64,000 nt of DNA, taken from the NCBI GenBank assembly GCA_905236675.1, contig CAJOND010000010.1, forward strand, positions 1 to 64,000, in the 5' to 3' direction. The position numbers and the translations under genes were made by a program. The DNA comes from Candidatus Rifleibacteriota bacterium (lineage in GTDB: Bacteria > Muiribacteriota > Ozemobacteria > Ozemobacterales > Ozemobacteraceae). This document shows, one piece after another, positions 17,249-26,104 of this stretch. Within the stretch, counting starts at the first letter, position 1; each line of letters opens with the position of its first letter. The notes below the pieces were generated by a model, which saw nothing but the letters and a program-made list of their open reading frames with translations, had not been told where the DNA came from and did no database searches.

Positions 17249-18196
17249 ATGACTAAAAAAACATTATTACTTATTATAATTATTTCATTGCTTCTTCCTT
17301 TTTGTGAAAACAATCTTTCTGCTGCTGAGCCTAAAGATACGTCAGGTAATAATTCTCAAAATTCCTCAATAGATAGAAATAATCAGATGATGTTGGCTTT
17401 TGTTCAGCGAATGAAAAGTGGAAATGTTACTGAAGCTAGAAAAATAGCGAAAGAAATGACTGCTTTTGCAAATAAATATACTGATACTGCAGATGTTGAA
17501 TATAAAAATTTTTATTCAAATATGGAAAAAGAATTATATCTTCTTAAAAATAAAAACAGTAAGAAGAAAGTTGTCTGGGTAGACGATCCTATTGCAGACG
17601 GTTATTATTTTCTGGCAGTAATTGATTTTCAGGCAAAGCATTATAAAGAAGCTAAAGAAAATATTCAAAAATGTATCTTCTGGAATCCTGTTCGAGCTCC
17701 TTATTATTGTGAAAGAGGTTTTATCTTCCTGAATTCTGGTGTCGAATCTGATTATATTAGTGCTCAAGTAGCTTATGAACAAGCATTGGAATATGCTGAT
17801 AATGAAGAAGATTTTGCTTCTGCTCTTAGAGGTGTTGGTTTTGCTTTTGCATCAAGAAATATGTTTGAAGAATCTGTTGCTGCTATGGTTCTTTCTAAAG
17901 AGTTTGAACCGAATAATACAGATGCAGAAGAACACATATTGCGAATGAAAAACTTTATTCCTAGTTTTGATTTCAGTATGGATTCTAAAAAAGCACGCAA
18001 GATTTTAAAAGATAATAAAATTCAAACTACTTATTCTCCTGAACATGTTAAAGTTTTGATTAAACTTGCCTCTGAACTGAAAATGCCTGAAGAAAAAGAG
18101 AAAGCTTTAATTTTTCTTACCAGAGCTCAAATGTTAGAACCAGTCAATGTTGAAGTAATTAACAAGTTAAAAGAAATTCAAAAAAAAATAGAATAA
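17249..18196 (+). CDS. secreted TPR-like protein, unknown function
   Basis: 315 residues. An N-terminal signal peptide (about 1-26, LLIIIISLLLPFCENNLSAA) precedes helical repeats with TPR spacing, for example ADGYYFLAVIDFQAKHYKEA and SALRGVGFAFASRNMFEESV. It has a good AAGGAAG site 27 bases after cinA and probably shares its transcript. The cysteine in the signal is not in a clear lipobox. It likely acts as a periplasmic scaffold; the partner is unknown. Confidence 0.65.
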   Translation: MTKKTLLLIIIISLLLPFCENNLSAAEPKDTSGNNSQNSSIDRNNQMMLAFVQRMKSGNVTEARKIAKEMTAFANKYTDTADVEYKNFYSNMEKELYLLKNKNSKKKVVWVDDPIADGYYFLAVIDFQAKHYKEAKENIQKCIFWNPVRAPYYCERGFIFLNSGVESDYISAQVAYEQALEYADNEEDFASALRGVGFAFASRNMFEESVAAMVLSKEFEPNNTDAEEHILRMKNFIPSFDFSMDSKKARKILKDNKIQTTYSPEHVKVLIKLASELKMPEEKEKALIFLTRAQMLEPVNVEVINKLKEIQKKIE

Positions 18197-18230
18197 AGGC
18201 TTGTTAATAAGCATAACTTTAAAAAGTCTA

Positions 18231-18259
18231 TTGATTTTTTTTTTGAAAAGTAGCATAAT
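18231..18259 (+). promoter_or_regulatory. promoter of the walJ-rlmH-cheR-cheB run
   Basis: TTGATT at 18231-18236, a 17-base spacer containing a T-run, CATAAT at 18254-18259, and the GTG start 31 bases downstream. Confidence 0.5.
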
Positions 18260-18290
18260 TTCAACATTGCTAATTATTTAAGGAATAATC

Positions 18291-19157
18291 GTGCTTGGCA
18301 TAACTTTTATTGGTTCTGGTAGTAAAGGAAATTCTGCTCTATTAGAACTAGATGACTCTTATTATCTGCTTGATGCGGGTTTGTCATGCAAAAAAATTTG
18401 CGATTATTTATCAACAAAAAACTTATCTTTAAATGACTTAAAAGGCATTTTTATAACCCACGAACATGACGACCATATAAAAGGATTGAAAGTTTTATTA
18501 AAAAAAGCATCACATTTGGATATTTATTGTACTTCTGGGACTGCCAATGCCTTAGCTGCAAAAGGTATTCCTTTTAATGAATATTATCCTATGGATTATG
18601 AAAAAGTTTTTGAAATAAGCGGATGTTTATGCACTGCATTCAAGGTTCCTCATGATGCTGCTCAACCAATGGGGCTTAGGATTGACAACAGCAATTATTC
18701 AATGGTTATGGCTACAGATCTAGGTTGTGTCACTCCAGAAGTTATAAAATATACACATAATGCTGATTTGCTTTGTATAGAAAGTAATTATGACTCTAAA
18801 ATGCTAAAAGAAAGTTCATATCCTAGCTGGCTTAAACAAAGAATCAAAAGCCGAAATGGTCATCTTCCAAACGAAGGTGTTATAGGTATACTTTCTAAAA
18901 TGACTAAAGTGCCTCAAAATGTAATTCTGATGCATCTTAGTCAGGAATCTAACACGAAAGAAAAAGCATTAGCAACAATTGAATCATTTTTTGAATTTGA
19001 AGGAAATGGTTTTAGGCAAATGCATATTACTGTTGCAGACCAAGAAACACCTAGCGAACGAATTACTATAGGAAATAATTATTTTTCTGAAAAAATAAAA
19101 AGAAAATTAATTTCTGAACCTACTTTGAATCTTTCACAAAAAGAGGCATTAGGATGA
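18291..19157 (+). CDS. walJ: MBL-fold metallohydrolase of the WalJ/YycJ type
   Basis: 288 residues, starting at GTG 18291 behind AAGGAAT. The N-terminus GSGSKGNSALLELDDSYYLLD and the zinc motif THEHDDHIKGL are those of YycJ/WalJ proteins. Later ATDLGCV and LMHLSQESN complete the metal site. Relatives are proposed to be DNA-processing 5' exonucleases. It overlaps rlmH by four bases (ATGA), as walJ and rlmH are also neighbours in Firmicutes. Confidence 0.85.
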   Translation: MLGITFIGSGSKGNSALLELDDSYYLLDAGLSCKKICDYLSTKNLSLNDLKGIFITHEHDDHIKGLKVLLKKASHLDIYCTSGTANALAAKGIPFNEYYPMDYEKVFEISGCLCTAFKVPHDAAQPMGLRIDNSNYSMVMATDLGCVTPEVIKYTHNADLLCIESNYDSKMLKESSYPSWLKQRIKSRNGHLPNEGVIGILSKMTKVPQNVILMHLSQESNTKEKALATIESFFEFEGNGFRQMHITVADQETPSERITIGNNYFSEKIKRKLISEPTLNLSQKEALG

Positions 19158-19579
19158 AAATAGAAATTCTTATGCCTGGAAAAATTCAGGATAAACCTTA
19201 CCAGAAATTGGTAGATCTTTATTTAGATAGATGTTCAAATAGGCTTCCTGTAGAAATAATAAATTGTAAAACTCAGGATGAGCTTGTAAAACGTTTGAAT
19301 GGCAGAGAATTTATTATTGCTTTGGATGAACATTCCAAAAGCCCGAATACAGATGAATTTGTTAAGTGGCTTGATACAAAATTAAAATCAGGGTGTAACA
19401 GATTAACTATCTGTCTTGGAGCTGCCGAAGGTCATGATCCTAGAGTTGTGGCTATGGCTAAGGAGTTCATCTCTCTTTCCCCTTTAACCTTAAATCATCA
19501 ATTAGCACTTTTAGTTCTTGCAGAACAACTTTATAGAGCTATTTCCATAATGTTTGGAGAACCTTACCATAAAGCATGA
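19154..19579 (+). CDS. rlmH: 23S rRNA pseudouridine-1915 N3-methyltransferase RlmH
   Basis: 141 residues, slightly below the usual 155-159. It is a SPOUT fold enzyme: ALDEHSK, then LGAAEGHDPRV and the conserved C-terminal LNHQLALLVLAEQLYRAISI with GEPYHKA, which contributes to the knot and SAM site. It methylates position 1915 in helix 69 of 23S rRNA. It is coupled by ATGA overlaps to walJ before and cheR after. Confidence 0.95.
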   Translation: MKIEILMPGKIQDKPYQKLVDLYLDRCSNRLPVEIINCKTQDELVKRLNGREFIIALDEHSKSPNTDEFVKWLDTKLKSGCNRLTICLGAAEGHDPRVVAMAKEFISLSPLTLNHQLALLVLAEQLYRAISIMFGEPYHKA

Positions 19580-20427
19580 TTATTATAAACGAGAAACATT
19601 ATAAAACTATTAGTAAAATAGTAAAAGATTACGCAGGAATTGTTTTAGAGCGAATTCCGCAAAAAAGAGTTGAAAAGAAATTAATTGAGCAAATGAAGTT
19701 GTTAAACTGCCAAAGTATTGATAACTATATAGAACTCTTAGAAAACTATAAAAATAATTCTTTTACTATAGATAATTTTGTTGGTGAAATAACAATTAGT
19801 GAAAGTTATATCTTCCGAAATCCAAGACAATTCGAATATTTAATAAATAATTATTTTCCTGAATTTTTTAGTAAAAATAATTTCAAATTCCCTTTAAGAA
19901 TATGGAGTGCTGGTTGTTCTCATGGAGAAGAACCATATTCTCTAGCCATGATAGCAAAGGATTTTCAACAAAATAATCCTCAGGCAAAATTTACTATTAA
20001 TGCTGGAGATATAAATAAAAATAACCTTAAAACTGCAAAAATAGGAATATATGATTCAAAGTCTTTGCATGGAAAGATGGAATCTCTTTCAGAAATATTG
20101 GGTTTTTCTATTGGTGAATACGATGAAAATGGAAATTGTGTTATTTCTGATGATTTAAAAAATAAAGTTGATTTTCATTGGCTTAACTTAAAAAATATTT
20201 CTAGTTTAAAAATAATGCAAGGCTCTGATATTATTTTTTGTAGAAACGTGCTAATATATTTTGATGATGTTTTAAAAAATAAATTGATTGAAACATTTTA
20301 TAAATATTTGAATCCTAATGGTCTATTGTTCTTAGGCGAAAGCGAATGTTTCCCTATGCCTGACAATAAATTTGAAACAGTAGATATATTAGGAAGTTAT
20401 GCTTATAGAAAGCCAGAAAACAAATAA
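19576..20427 (+). CDS. cheR: CheR chemotaxis protein methyltransferase
   Basis: 283 residues. The N-terminal helical domain leads to ITISESYIFRNPRQFEYL, then the SAM-binding motif WSAGCSHGEEPYS and the catalytic-domain stretch IIFCRNVLIYFDD. The C-terminal GESECFPMPD is also typical. The enzyme methylates glutamates of chemoreceptors. It overlaps rlmH by ATGA and is followed two bases later by cheB. No receptor, cheA or cheW lies in the window, so its partners are elsewhere. Confidence 0.93.
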   Translation: MIIINEKHYKTISKIVKDYAGIVLERIPQKRVEKKLIEQMKLLNCQSIDNYIELLENYKNNSFTIDNFVGEITISESYIFRNPRQFEYLINNYFPEFFSKNNFKFPLRIWSAGCSHGEEPYSLAMIAKDFQQNNPQAKFTINAGDINKNNLKTAKIGIYDSKSLHGKMESLSEILGFSIGEYDENGNCVISDDLKNKVDFHWLNLKNISSLKIMQGSDIIFCRNVLIYFDDVLKNKLIETFYKYLNPNGLLFLGESECFPMPDNKFETVDILGSYAYRKPENK

Positions 20428-20429
20428 AT

Positions 20430-21488
20430 ATGGAAGATAAGAAGATTAGGGTTGTCATAGTAGATGATTCTGCCTTTATGAGAACTGCGATTGAAAGAAT
20501 GTTGAAAACAGATCCTTCAATCGAAATTGTTGGTTCGGCTGCTAATGGCGTGGAAGCTATAGATAGGACAGTAAGATTAAAACCTGATGTTGTCACTATG
20601 GATGTTGAAATGCCAATTATGGACGGTTTACAAGCATTAAAAGAAATAATGCGCATTAGACCGACTCCTGTGGTTATGGTTAGTTCTCTTACTCATGAAG
20701 GCGCAAAAGTAACACTAGATGCATTAGATTTAGGGGCTGTCGATTATGTGCCAAAACCTGGTTCGGCTTTTTCCACCAATATTCTTCAACTAAAGACAGA
20801 ATTGGTAGAAAAAATTCATAATGCTGCCAATAGCAAACCTCATGCTGTTAAACTAGAATTTACTCCAAAGCCTAATAATACTGTTAAGCATTTTTCTGTA
20901 AAAGACGACAGCATTAAAAAAGCGATTTTTATAGGCGCTTCAACAGGTGGTCCGCCAGCTATACAGAAAATTCTAACTTCACTTGATTCAAATCTTCCTG
21001 CTCCTGTGATAATTGCTCAGCATATGCCGAAAGCTTTTACTACAGCTTTTGCTTCTAGATTGAACATGGTATGTAGAATAAAAGTTAAAGAAGCTTTTGA
21101 CGGGGAACAATTGCAAAATTCAATAGTTTATATCTGTCCTGGTGATTGTCAGACTAGAGTAATAAGGAATCTTGATGGAAGATGTAATTTTTCTATTACT
21201 TCAAATGAGGTTGAAAAGGAACAGTTTGCTCCTTCTATTAATGTTCTTTTCTTTTCTGCTGCCAAAGAATTTGCTCAAAATGCTATAGGAATTATTCTTA
21301 CTGGTATGGGCGAAGATGGCGTAAGAGGTTTAAAGAACATAAAGCTCATGGGAGGTCTTACTATTGCTCAGGATAGAGCCTCTTCAGTAGTTTATGGAAT
21401 GCCTAGAGCGGCTCTTGAACAACAAGCAGCCGTAAGAATTATTAATCTTGACGACATTGCTAACGAAATAGAATTAACTCTGAAATAG
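20430..21488 (+). CDS. cheB: CheB protein-glutamate methylesterase
   Basis: 352 residues. The receiver domain (1-120) has the DD pair at 12-13 and phosphoacceptor D58 in MDVEMPIMDG. The C-terminal methylesterase domain has the Ser motif IGASTGGPPAIQKI, the His motif QHMPKAFT and the Asp motif GMGEDGVRG. It removes methyl groups from, and can deamidate, chemoreceptors. Together with cheR it forms an adaptation pair. Confidence 0.95.
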   Translation: MEDKKIRVVIVDDSAFMRTAIERMLKTDPSIEIVGSAANGVEAIDRTVRLKPDVVTMDVEMPIMDGLQALKEIMRIRPTPVVMVSSLTHEGAKVTLDALDLGAVDYVPKPGSAFSTNILQLKTELVEKIHNAANSKPHAVKLEFTPKPNNTVKHFSVKDDSIKKAIFIGASTGGPPAIQKILTSLDSNLPAPVIIAQHMPKAFTTAFASRLNMVCRIKVKEAFDGEQLQNSIVYICPGDCQTRVIRNLDGRCNFSITSNEVEKEQFAPSINVLFFSAAKEFAQNAIGIILTGMGEDGVRGLKNIKLMGGLTIAQDRASSVVYGMPRAALEQQAAVRIINLDDIANEIELTLK

Positions 21489-21497
21489 GCTTTTATT

Positions 21498-22883
21498 ATG
21501 TCTTTTAATTCAAAACTGAAGAGATTCAGCTTTAGACTGCCCCAAGGGGCGGAAGGAATGTTATCGCTTTTCTTAGTTATTTGCGATATGTTTCTGTTGA
21601 ATTTTGTCTTCAAGGAAACTTTCCAAATTTGGTTAGCAGATTCTAATCCATTAAATCTATATATAACATCTTATAATCAAGTTAAATGGTATCTGTTTTC
21701 CTTTTATGTCTTTTTTGGAATAATATCAGGTCTATTTAGCTTAAGATCTCTTAAAGCGGCTTCAGATATTATTTTCCATACAACTAGTTCTCTGTTGTCT
21801 ACTTTTATTGTTTTCAATCTTGTCGGCTTTATGTCGAGAAGCTTTGCTAGTCTGTCGCATAATTTCCCTCGTCCTATTATGCTTATTGCAACAGCAATAA
21901 GCATTGTTGTCGTTTTTTTATTGAGAATTTTAGTTACCAGGTTATTCCGACCACATCCTAATCTTGTTAAAGCAATCATAATAGGTGATCCTGCTGAAGG
22001 AAAGAGAATAATCAACCATTTTCATCGAAGGGGTGGAGTAAGATTTCGAATTGTTCGCTCAATGAAATCTGATGAAATTGATGAATTAGCTTCAGAAGTG
22101 GTATTTAAGCATGCTCATGAAGTATTTGTTACCGATCCAAACATTAATCTCGATAAATTCTGGGCTCAAATATATTATCAACGCAAGGAGGAACCTCATA
22201 AATTCAATGTTCGTATCTCTGTTGATCCTAGCAAAACTGTGGCTTCCATTGGTTTAAGAAGCTTAGAAGATTTCCCTTTGGTAACTATTTGTTCACACCC
22301 TTTATCTCCTTCTCAACGATTTATTAAAAGAATTTTTGATGTATGTTTTTCAATTTTCGCTATTATAATAGCATCTCCTGTAATGCTTTTGACCGCATTA
22401 TGGGTAAAGATAGACTCTCCAGGGCCTGTTTTTTATAAGCAAAAACGTGTCGGACTTAATGGCAAAGAATACGATGTAATAAAGTTTAGATCTATGCGAA
22501 TGGGTTCAGAAGCACAAAGTGGTCCGACAGTTTCGACTGCTGATGATCCTAGGGTTTCTAAGCTTGGAAAATTCATTAGAAAGTTTGGAATTGATGAGCT
22601 TCCTCAATTCTTCTTGGTTCTTACTGGTGACATGTCGGTTGTTGGACCAAGACCTGAAAGGCCTTTCTTTGTTAACGACTCTTATGCGTTTCAGGGAAGG
22701 CGTTTATCTGTAAAGCCTGGTGTAACAGGACTAGCAGCAGTGAACTCTAGATATTATCTTAAGCTTGAAGATAAAGTAACTTATGATTACTACTATATAG
22801 ATAATTACAGCATTTTACTTGATATCAAGATTGTTTTCCAAACCGTTTGGGTATTGCTTTTTGAACCCAATTACTCTGAATAA
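21498..22883 (+). CDS. polyprenyl-phosphate glycosyl-1-phosphate transferase (WcaJ/WbaP-like)
   Basis: 461 residues. About four hydrophobic segments lie in the first 145 residues, then a nucleotide-fold middle domain. The catalytic C-terminal bacterial sugar transferase domain has KRIFDVCFSIFAIIIASPVM, DSPGPVFYKQKRVG, KFRSM, KFGIDELPQF and VGPRPERP. It starts surface polysaccharide assembly by loading a sugar phosphate onto undecaprenyl phosphate at the inner membrane. It sits 9 bases after cheB, but the functional link is unclear. No other polysaccharide genes are nearby. Confidence 0.88.
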   Translation: MSFNSKLKRFSFRLPQGAEGMLSLFLVICDMFLLNFVFKETFQIWLADSNPLNLYITSYNQVKWYLFSFYVFFGIISGLFSLRSLKAASDIIFHTTSSLLSTFIVFNLVGFMSRSFASLSHNFPRPIMLIATAISIVVVFLLRILVTRLFRPHPNLVKAIIIGDPAEGKRIINHFHRRGGVRFRIVRSMKSDEIDELASEVVFKHAHEVFVTDPNINLDKFWAQIYYQRKEEPHKFNVRISVDPSKTVASIGLRSLEDFPLVTICSHPLSPSQRFIKRIFDVCFSIFAIIIASPVMLLTALWVKIDSPGPVFYKQKRVGLNGKEYDVIKFRSMRMGSEAQSGPTVSTADDPRVSKLGKFIRKFGIDELPQFFLVLTGDMSVVGPRPERPFFVNDSYAFQGRRLSVKPGVTGLAAVNSRYYLKLEDKVTYDYYYIDNYSILLDIKIVFQTVWVLLFEPNYSE

Positions 22884-22960
22884 TATTTAATGGGCTAGGG
22901 TAGAACGTGTAAGTAAATAGAGATATATCTTAAGAGAACAAATACTTTCGAAGATATTAA

Positions 22961-22994
22961 AAAGCTCCCCTACAAAATCTAGGGGAGCTTTTAA
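22961..22994. terminator. bidirectional terminator
   Basis: The perfect stem AAAGCTCCCCTA (22961-22972) / TAGGGGAGCTTT (22980-22991) lies between the convergent glycosyltransferase gene and clpB. Confidence 0.92.
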
Positions 22995-23026
22995 TATATA
23001 ACCAACTGTTGATTATACTCGGTTCG

Positions 23027-25627
23027 TTACTTAACTACGAGCATATCATTGTCTACGGCAATGTTCACTGTAGTATTGTCACAGATTGCACCACCAATAA
23101 GACCTTTGGCTAGAACAGTTTCTAATTCTTTCTGAATTAATCTCTTCAAAGGTCTTGCACCATAAACTGGACTATAACCACGTTCAATGAGCCATTTCCT
23201 AGCTTCTTCGGTAACATTGAGCGTAATCTGATGTTCTTCAAGACGTTTCTGAATTGCACCAAGCTGCAAGTCGATAATCTTGTCGAGTTCCTCTCTTTTC
23301 AAAGGTGAGAATAGAATTATATCATCGATTCTGTTGAAGAATTCAGGCTTGAAGAAATGTTTAACTTCATTCATAACATTTTCACGGGCTTCTTCTGTTA
23401 TTTTGTTGTTTTCATCAAGGCTTTCAATCAAAGTTTGTGCACCAAGATTACTTGTCATGATTACAACAACATTTCTGAAGTCTACGGTTCTACCTTGAGA
23501 ATCTGTTAAACGACCATCATCAAGCAATTGAAGGAGAAGATTGAAAACTTCAGGATGAGCCTTTTCAATTTCATCAAAAAGAACTACTGAATAAGGTTTT
23601 CTTCTAACAGCTTCTGTAAGCTGACCGCCTTCTTCGTAGCCAACGTATCCTGGAGGAGCCCCGATAAGACGAGATACAGCAAACTTTTCCATATATTCGC
23701 TCATATCAATACGAACAATGTTTTCTTCTGAATCAAAGAGCGACTGAGCCAAAGCTTTAGCCAATTCTGTCTTACCAACGCCAGTAGGACCTAAGAATAT
23801 GAATGAACCAATAGGTCTGTTGGGGTCGTTAATGCCAGCTCTAGAACGTAACACAGCATCAGAAACCAGATCAACAGCTTCGTTCTGACCAATTACTCGT
23901 TTATGAAGTTGATTGCTTAAACGCAAGAGTTTTTCTTTTTCGCCTTCCATCAGTTTGCTTACAGGAATACCTGTCCAACGGCTTACTATATCGGCGATTT
24001 CTTCTTCTGTAACTTCTTCTCTGACAAGTTTGCCTGTCTTTTGTTTTTCCTTCAATTCAGTTTCAAGAGCAACCAACTGTTTTTGAGCTTCAGGTAAACG
24101 GCCGTGTTTCAATTCGGCAGCCTTATTGAGGTCGTAGGCACGTTCTGCTTCAGCAATATCGTGATTGAGTTTTTCTATTAATTCTCTTTGGGTCTGAACT
24201 TTCTTGATAACACTTCTTTCACTTTCCCACTGGGCTTTCATGGCATCGCCCTTAGTATTGAGGTCAGCAAGTTCTTTTCTCAAAGTTTCAAGCCTGCTCT
24301 TGCTCTGAGCGTCTTTTTCCTTAACCAATGCAGCTTCTTCAATCTGCAATTGCATAATTCTTCTAGTAACTTCATCAAGTTCTGCTGGCATAGATTCAAT
24401 ATCGGTTCTGATCATTGCACAAGCTTCATCGATAAGGTCTATTGCTTTATCTGGCAGGAAACGGTCAGAAATGTATCTGTCGGAAAGAGTTGCGGCAGCA
24501 ACCAATGCACGGTCTTGAATTTTAACCCCATGGAAGACTTCAAATCTTTCTTTCAAGCCTCTTAGGATAGAAATAGAATCTGTAACGTCAGGCTGTTCAA
24601 CTAAAACAGGTTGGAAACGTCTTTCAAGAGCAGCATCCTTTTCTATGTATTTTCTATATTCATCAAGAGTAGTCGCACCGATACAATGGAGTTCACCACG
24701 TGCAAGCATAGGTTTCAACATATTGCCTGCATCCATAGAACCTTCAGTTTTTCCTGCACCAACAATAGTGTGCAATTCATCTATGAAAAGAATAATTCTA
24801 CCATCACTGCTCTTAACTTCTGAAAGAACGGCTTTCAAACGTTCTTCGAATTCACCTCTATATTTTGCACCAGCAATCAAAGCACCCATATCAAGAGCAA
24901 AGATGGTTTTGTCTTTCAAGCTTTCAGGAACGTCACCATGAAGAATACGCTGAGCAAGACCTTCGGCTATAGCAGTCTTACCAACACCAGGTTCACCGAT
25001 AAGAACTGGATTGTTTTTTGTCTTTCTAGACAAAATACGCATTACACGTCTTATTTCATTGTCACGGCCTATAACAGGATCAAGTTTACCAGCCTTTGCC
25101 ATGGCAACAAGGTCACGACCGTATTTTTCCAAAGCTTCATAAGTCTGTTCAGGATTTGCAGATGTAATTCTCTGATTCCCTCTTACTGCTGTTAAAGCCT
25201 GCAAGAATCTATCTCTAGTGAGACCTATATCTACGAAAATCTTACCAACTTTTGTTGAAGCACCTTTTTTCAAGATAGCTAAAACTATATGTTCTACAGA
25301 AAGATATTCGTCTTTCAATGCTTTCATTTCTTCTTCTGCAATAACCAGGATTTGCGAAAGTTCCTGACTTACATAGAAGGTTTCAGGAGTCATGCCAGGT
25401 CCTGATACTCTAGGAAATGAAGCTATAATACGATCTAATCGATCTTTTATTGTTCCTATAGGAATATTCATGTTATTGAATAATCTAGGAATTAAATCTG
25501 TTTCATTTGCTAACAAAGCAATCATCAAGTGTTCTGTGCCTATTTCCTGATGACCACGCTGAACAGCTATGTTTTGAGCAGTCTGCAAGGCTTCTTGAGA
25601 CTTCATTGTCATTTTATTAATATCCAT
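23027..25627 (-). CDS. clpB: ATP-dependent disaggregase ClpB
   Basis: 866 residues, full length. It has a double ClpN domain (1-145), NBD1 with GEPGVGKT and Walker B FIDELHT, a coiled-coil middle domain (about 400-530) and NBD2 with [17 protein letters not shown] and [11 protein letters not shown]. It rescues aggregated proteins with the DnaK system. Ribosome site AGGAGT lies 7 bases before ATG. The leader has the inverted repeat GAAATTC/GAATTTC at 25669-25687; no CIRCE element is present, so regulation by HrcA is not indicated. Confidence 0.97.
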   Translation of the reverse strand: MDINKMTMKSQEALQTAQNIAVQRGHQEIGTEHLMIALLANETDLIPRLFNNMNIPIGTIKDRLDRIIASFPRVSGPGMTPETFYVSQELSQILVIAEEEMKALKDEYLSVEHIVLAILKKGASTKVGKIFVDIGLTRDRFLQALTAVRGNQRITSANPEQTYEALEKYGRDLVAMAKAGKLDPVIGRDNEIRRVMRILSRKTKNNPVLIGEPGVGKTAIAEGLAQRILHGDVPESLKDKTIFALDMGALIAGAKYRGEFEERLKAVLSEVKSSDGRIILFIDELHTIVGAGKTEGSMDAGNMLKPMLARGELHCIGATTLDEYRKYIEKDAALERRFQPVLVEQPDVTDSISILRGLKERFEVFHGVKIQDRALVAAATLSDRYISDRFLPDKAIDLIDEACAMIRTDIESMPAELDEVTRRIMQLQIEEAALVKEKDAQSKSRLETLRKELADLNTKGDAMKAQWESERSVIKKVQTQRELIEKLNHDIAEAERAYDLNKAAELKHGRLPEAQKQLVALETELKEKQKTGKLVREEVTEEEIADIVSRWTGIPVSKLMEGEKEKLLRLSNQLHKRVIGQNEAVDLVSDAVLRSRAGINDPNRPIGSFIFLGPTGVGKTELAKALAQSLFDSEENIVRIDMSEYMEKFAVSRLIGAPPGYVGYEEGGQLTEAVRRKPYSVVLFDEIEKAHPEVFNLLLQLLDDGRLTDSQGRTVDFRNVVVIMTSNLGAQTLIESLDENNKITEEARENVMNEVKHFFKPEFFNRIDDIILFSPLKREELDKIIDLQLGAIQKRLEEHQITLNVTEEARKWLIERGYSPVYGARPLKRLIQKELETVLAKGLIGGAICDNTTVNIAVDNDMLVVK

Positions 25628-26052
25628 AGTTGTTACTCCTTTGGGTATTTTTATTGTTGGTCACAATAGAAATTCTTTTAGAATTTCGTAGTTGAATTAG
25701 TTTGTTTTTGTTGTAATTATTGTTTAATCATATGTCTGTAAGCAAAGATTAATTTTACAATAATTATTTTAAACAATAAAAACCATAATTACCAACAACA
25801 ATAACTACGCTTGTTTTCGCAAGCATAATTATTGTTGCAAAGCTTATGCCAAATTTATATTTTATTAAATTTCCGCTAATAGAGCAATTTTTATAAAATA
25901 ATTAAGCAAGGAAAACCATCGCATAAGCGACTTGCTACGTTGCGTGACGGAAGAAAGGAAAAGTTGGGAGTAATGAATTGATATTTGATAAAATACTGCT
26001 TTCTGTAATATCTTTTGTATTTAAAGGTTAAATGTAAGTAAGTTAAATAACT
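25628..26052. other. 425-base intergenic region upstream of clpB with several inverted repeats
   Basis: I see no gene here. It contains GAAATTC-5-GAATTTC (25669-25687) in the clpB leader, and an imperfect hairpin CAACAATAACTACGCTTG / CAAGCATAATTATTGTTG (25796-25837). A nested element at 25904-25936 has outer AGCAAG/CTTGCT and inner TCGC-ATAA-GCGA, in a locally GC-richer patch. These could be regulatory, a small RNA or a decayed repeat. Confidence 0.5.
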
Positions 26053-26098
26053 AAAAAAATAAAAGAGTATAAAAATTATTATACTCTTTTATTTTTTT
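26053..26098. terminator. bidirectional hairpin terminator
   Basis: The 20-base arms at 26053-26072 and 26079-26098 (core AAAAGAGTATAA / TTATACTCTTTT) lie just after the stop of the minus-strand secreted protein. The outer A/T runs give a U-run in either direction. Confidence 0.85.
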
Positions 26099-26104
26099 CT
26101 AAAA

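Noticed and set aside
24188-25195. Several plus-strand frames of 70-125 residues inside clpB
   Set aside because: Shadows of the clpB reading frame; no ribosome sites and no recognisable protein.
25628-25800. CIRCE element upstream of clpB
   Set aside because: The TTAGCACTC-N9-GAGTGCTAA pattern is absent; only GAAATTC/GAATTTC is present.
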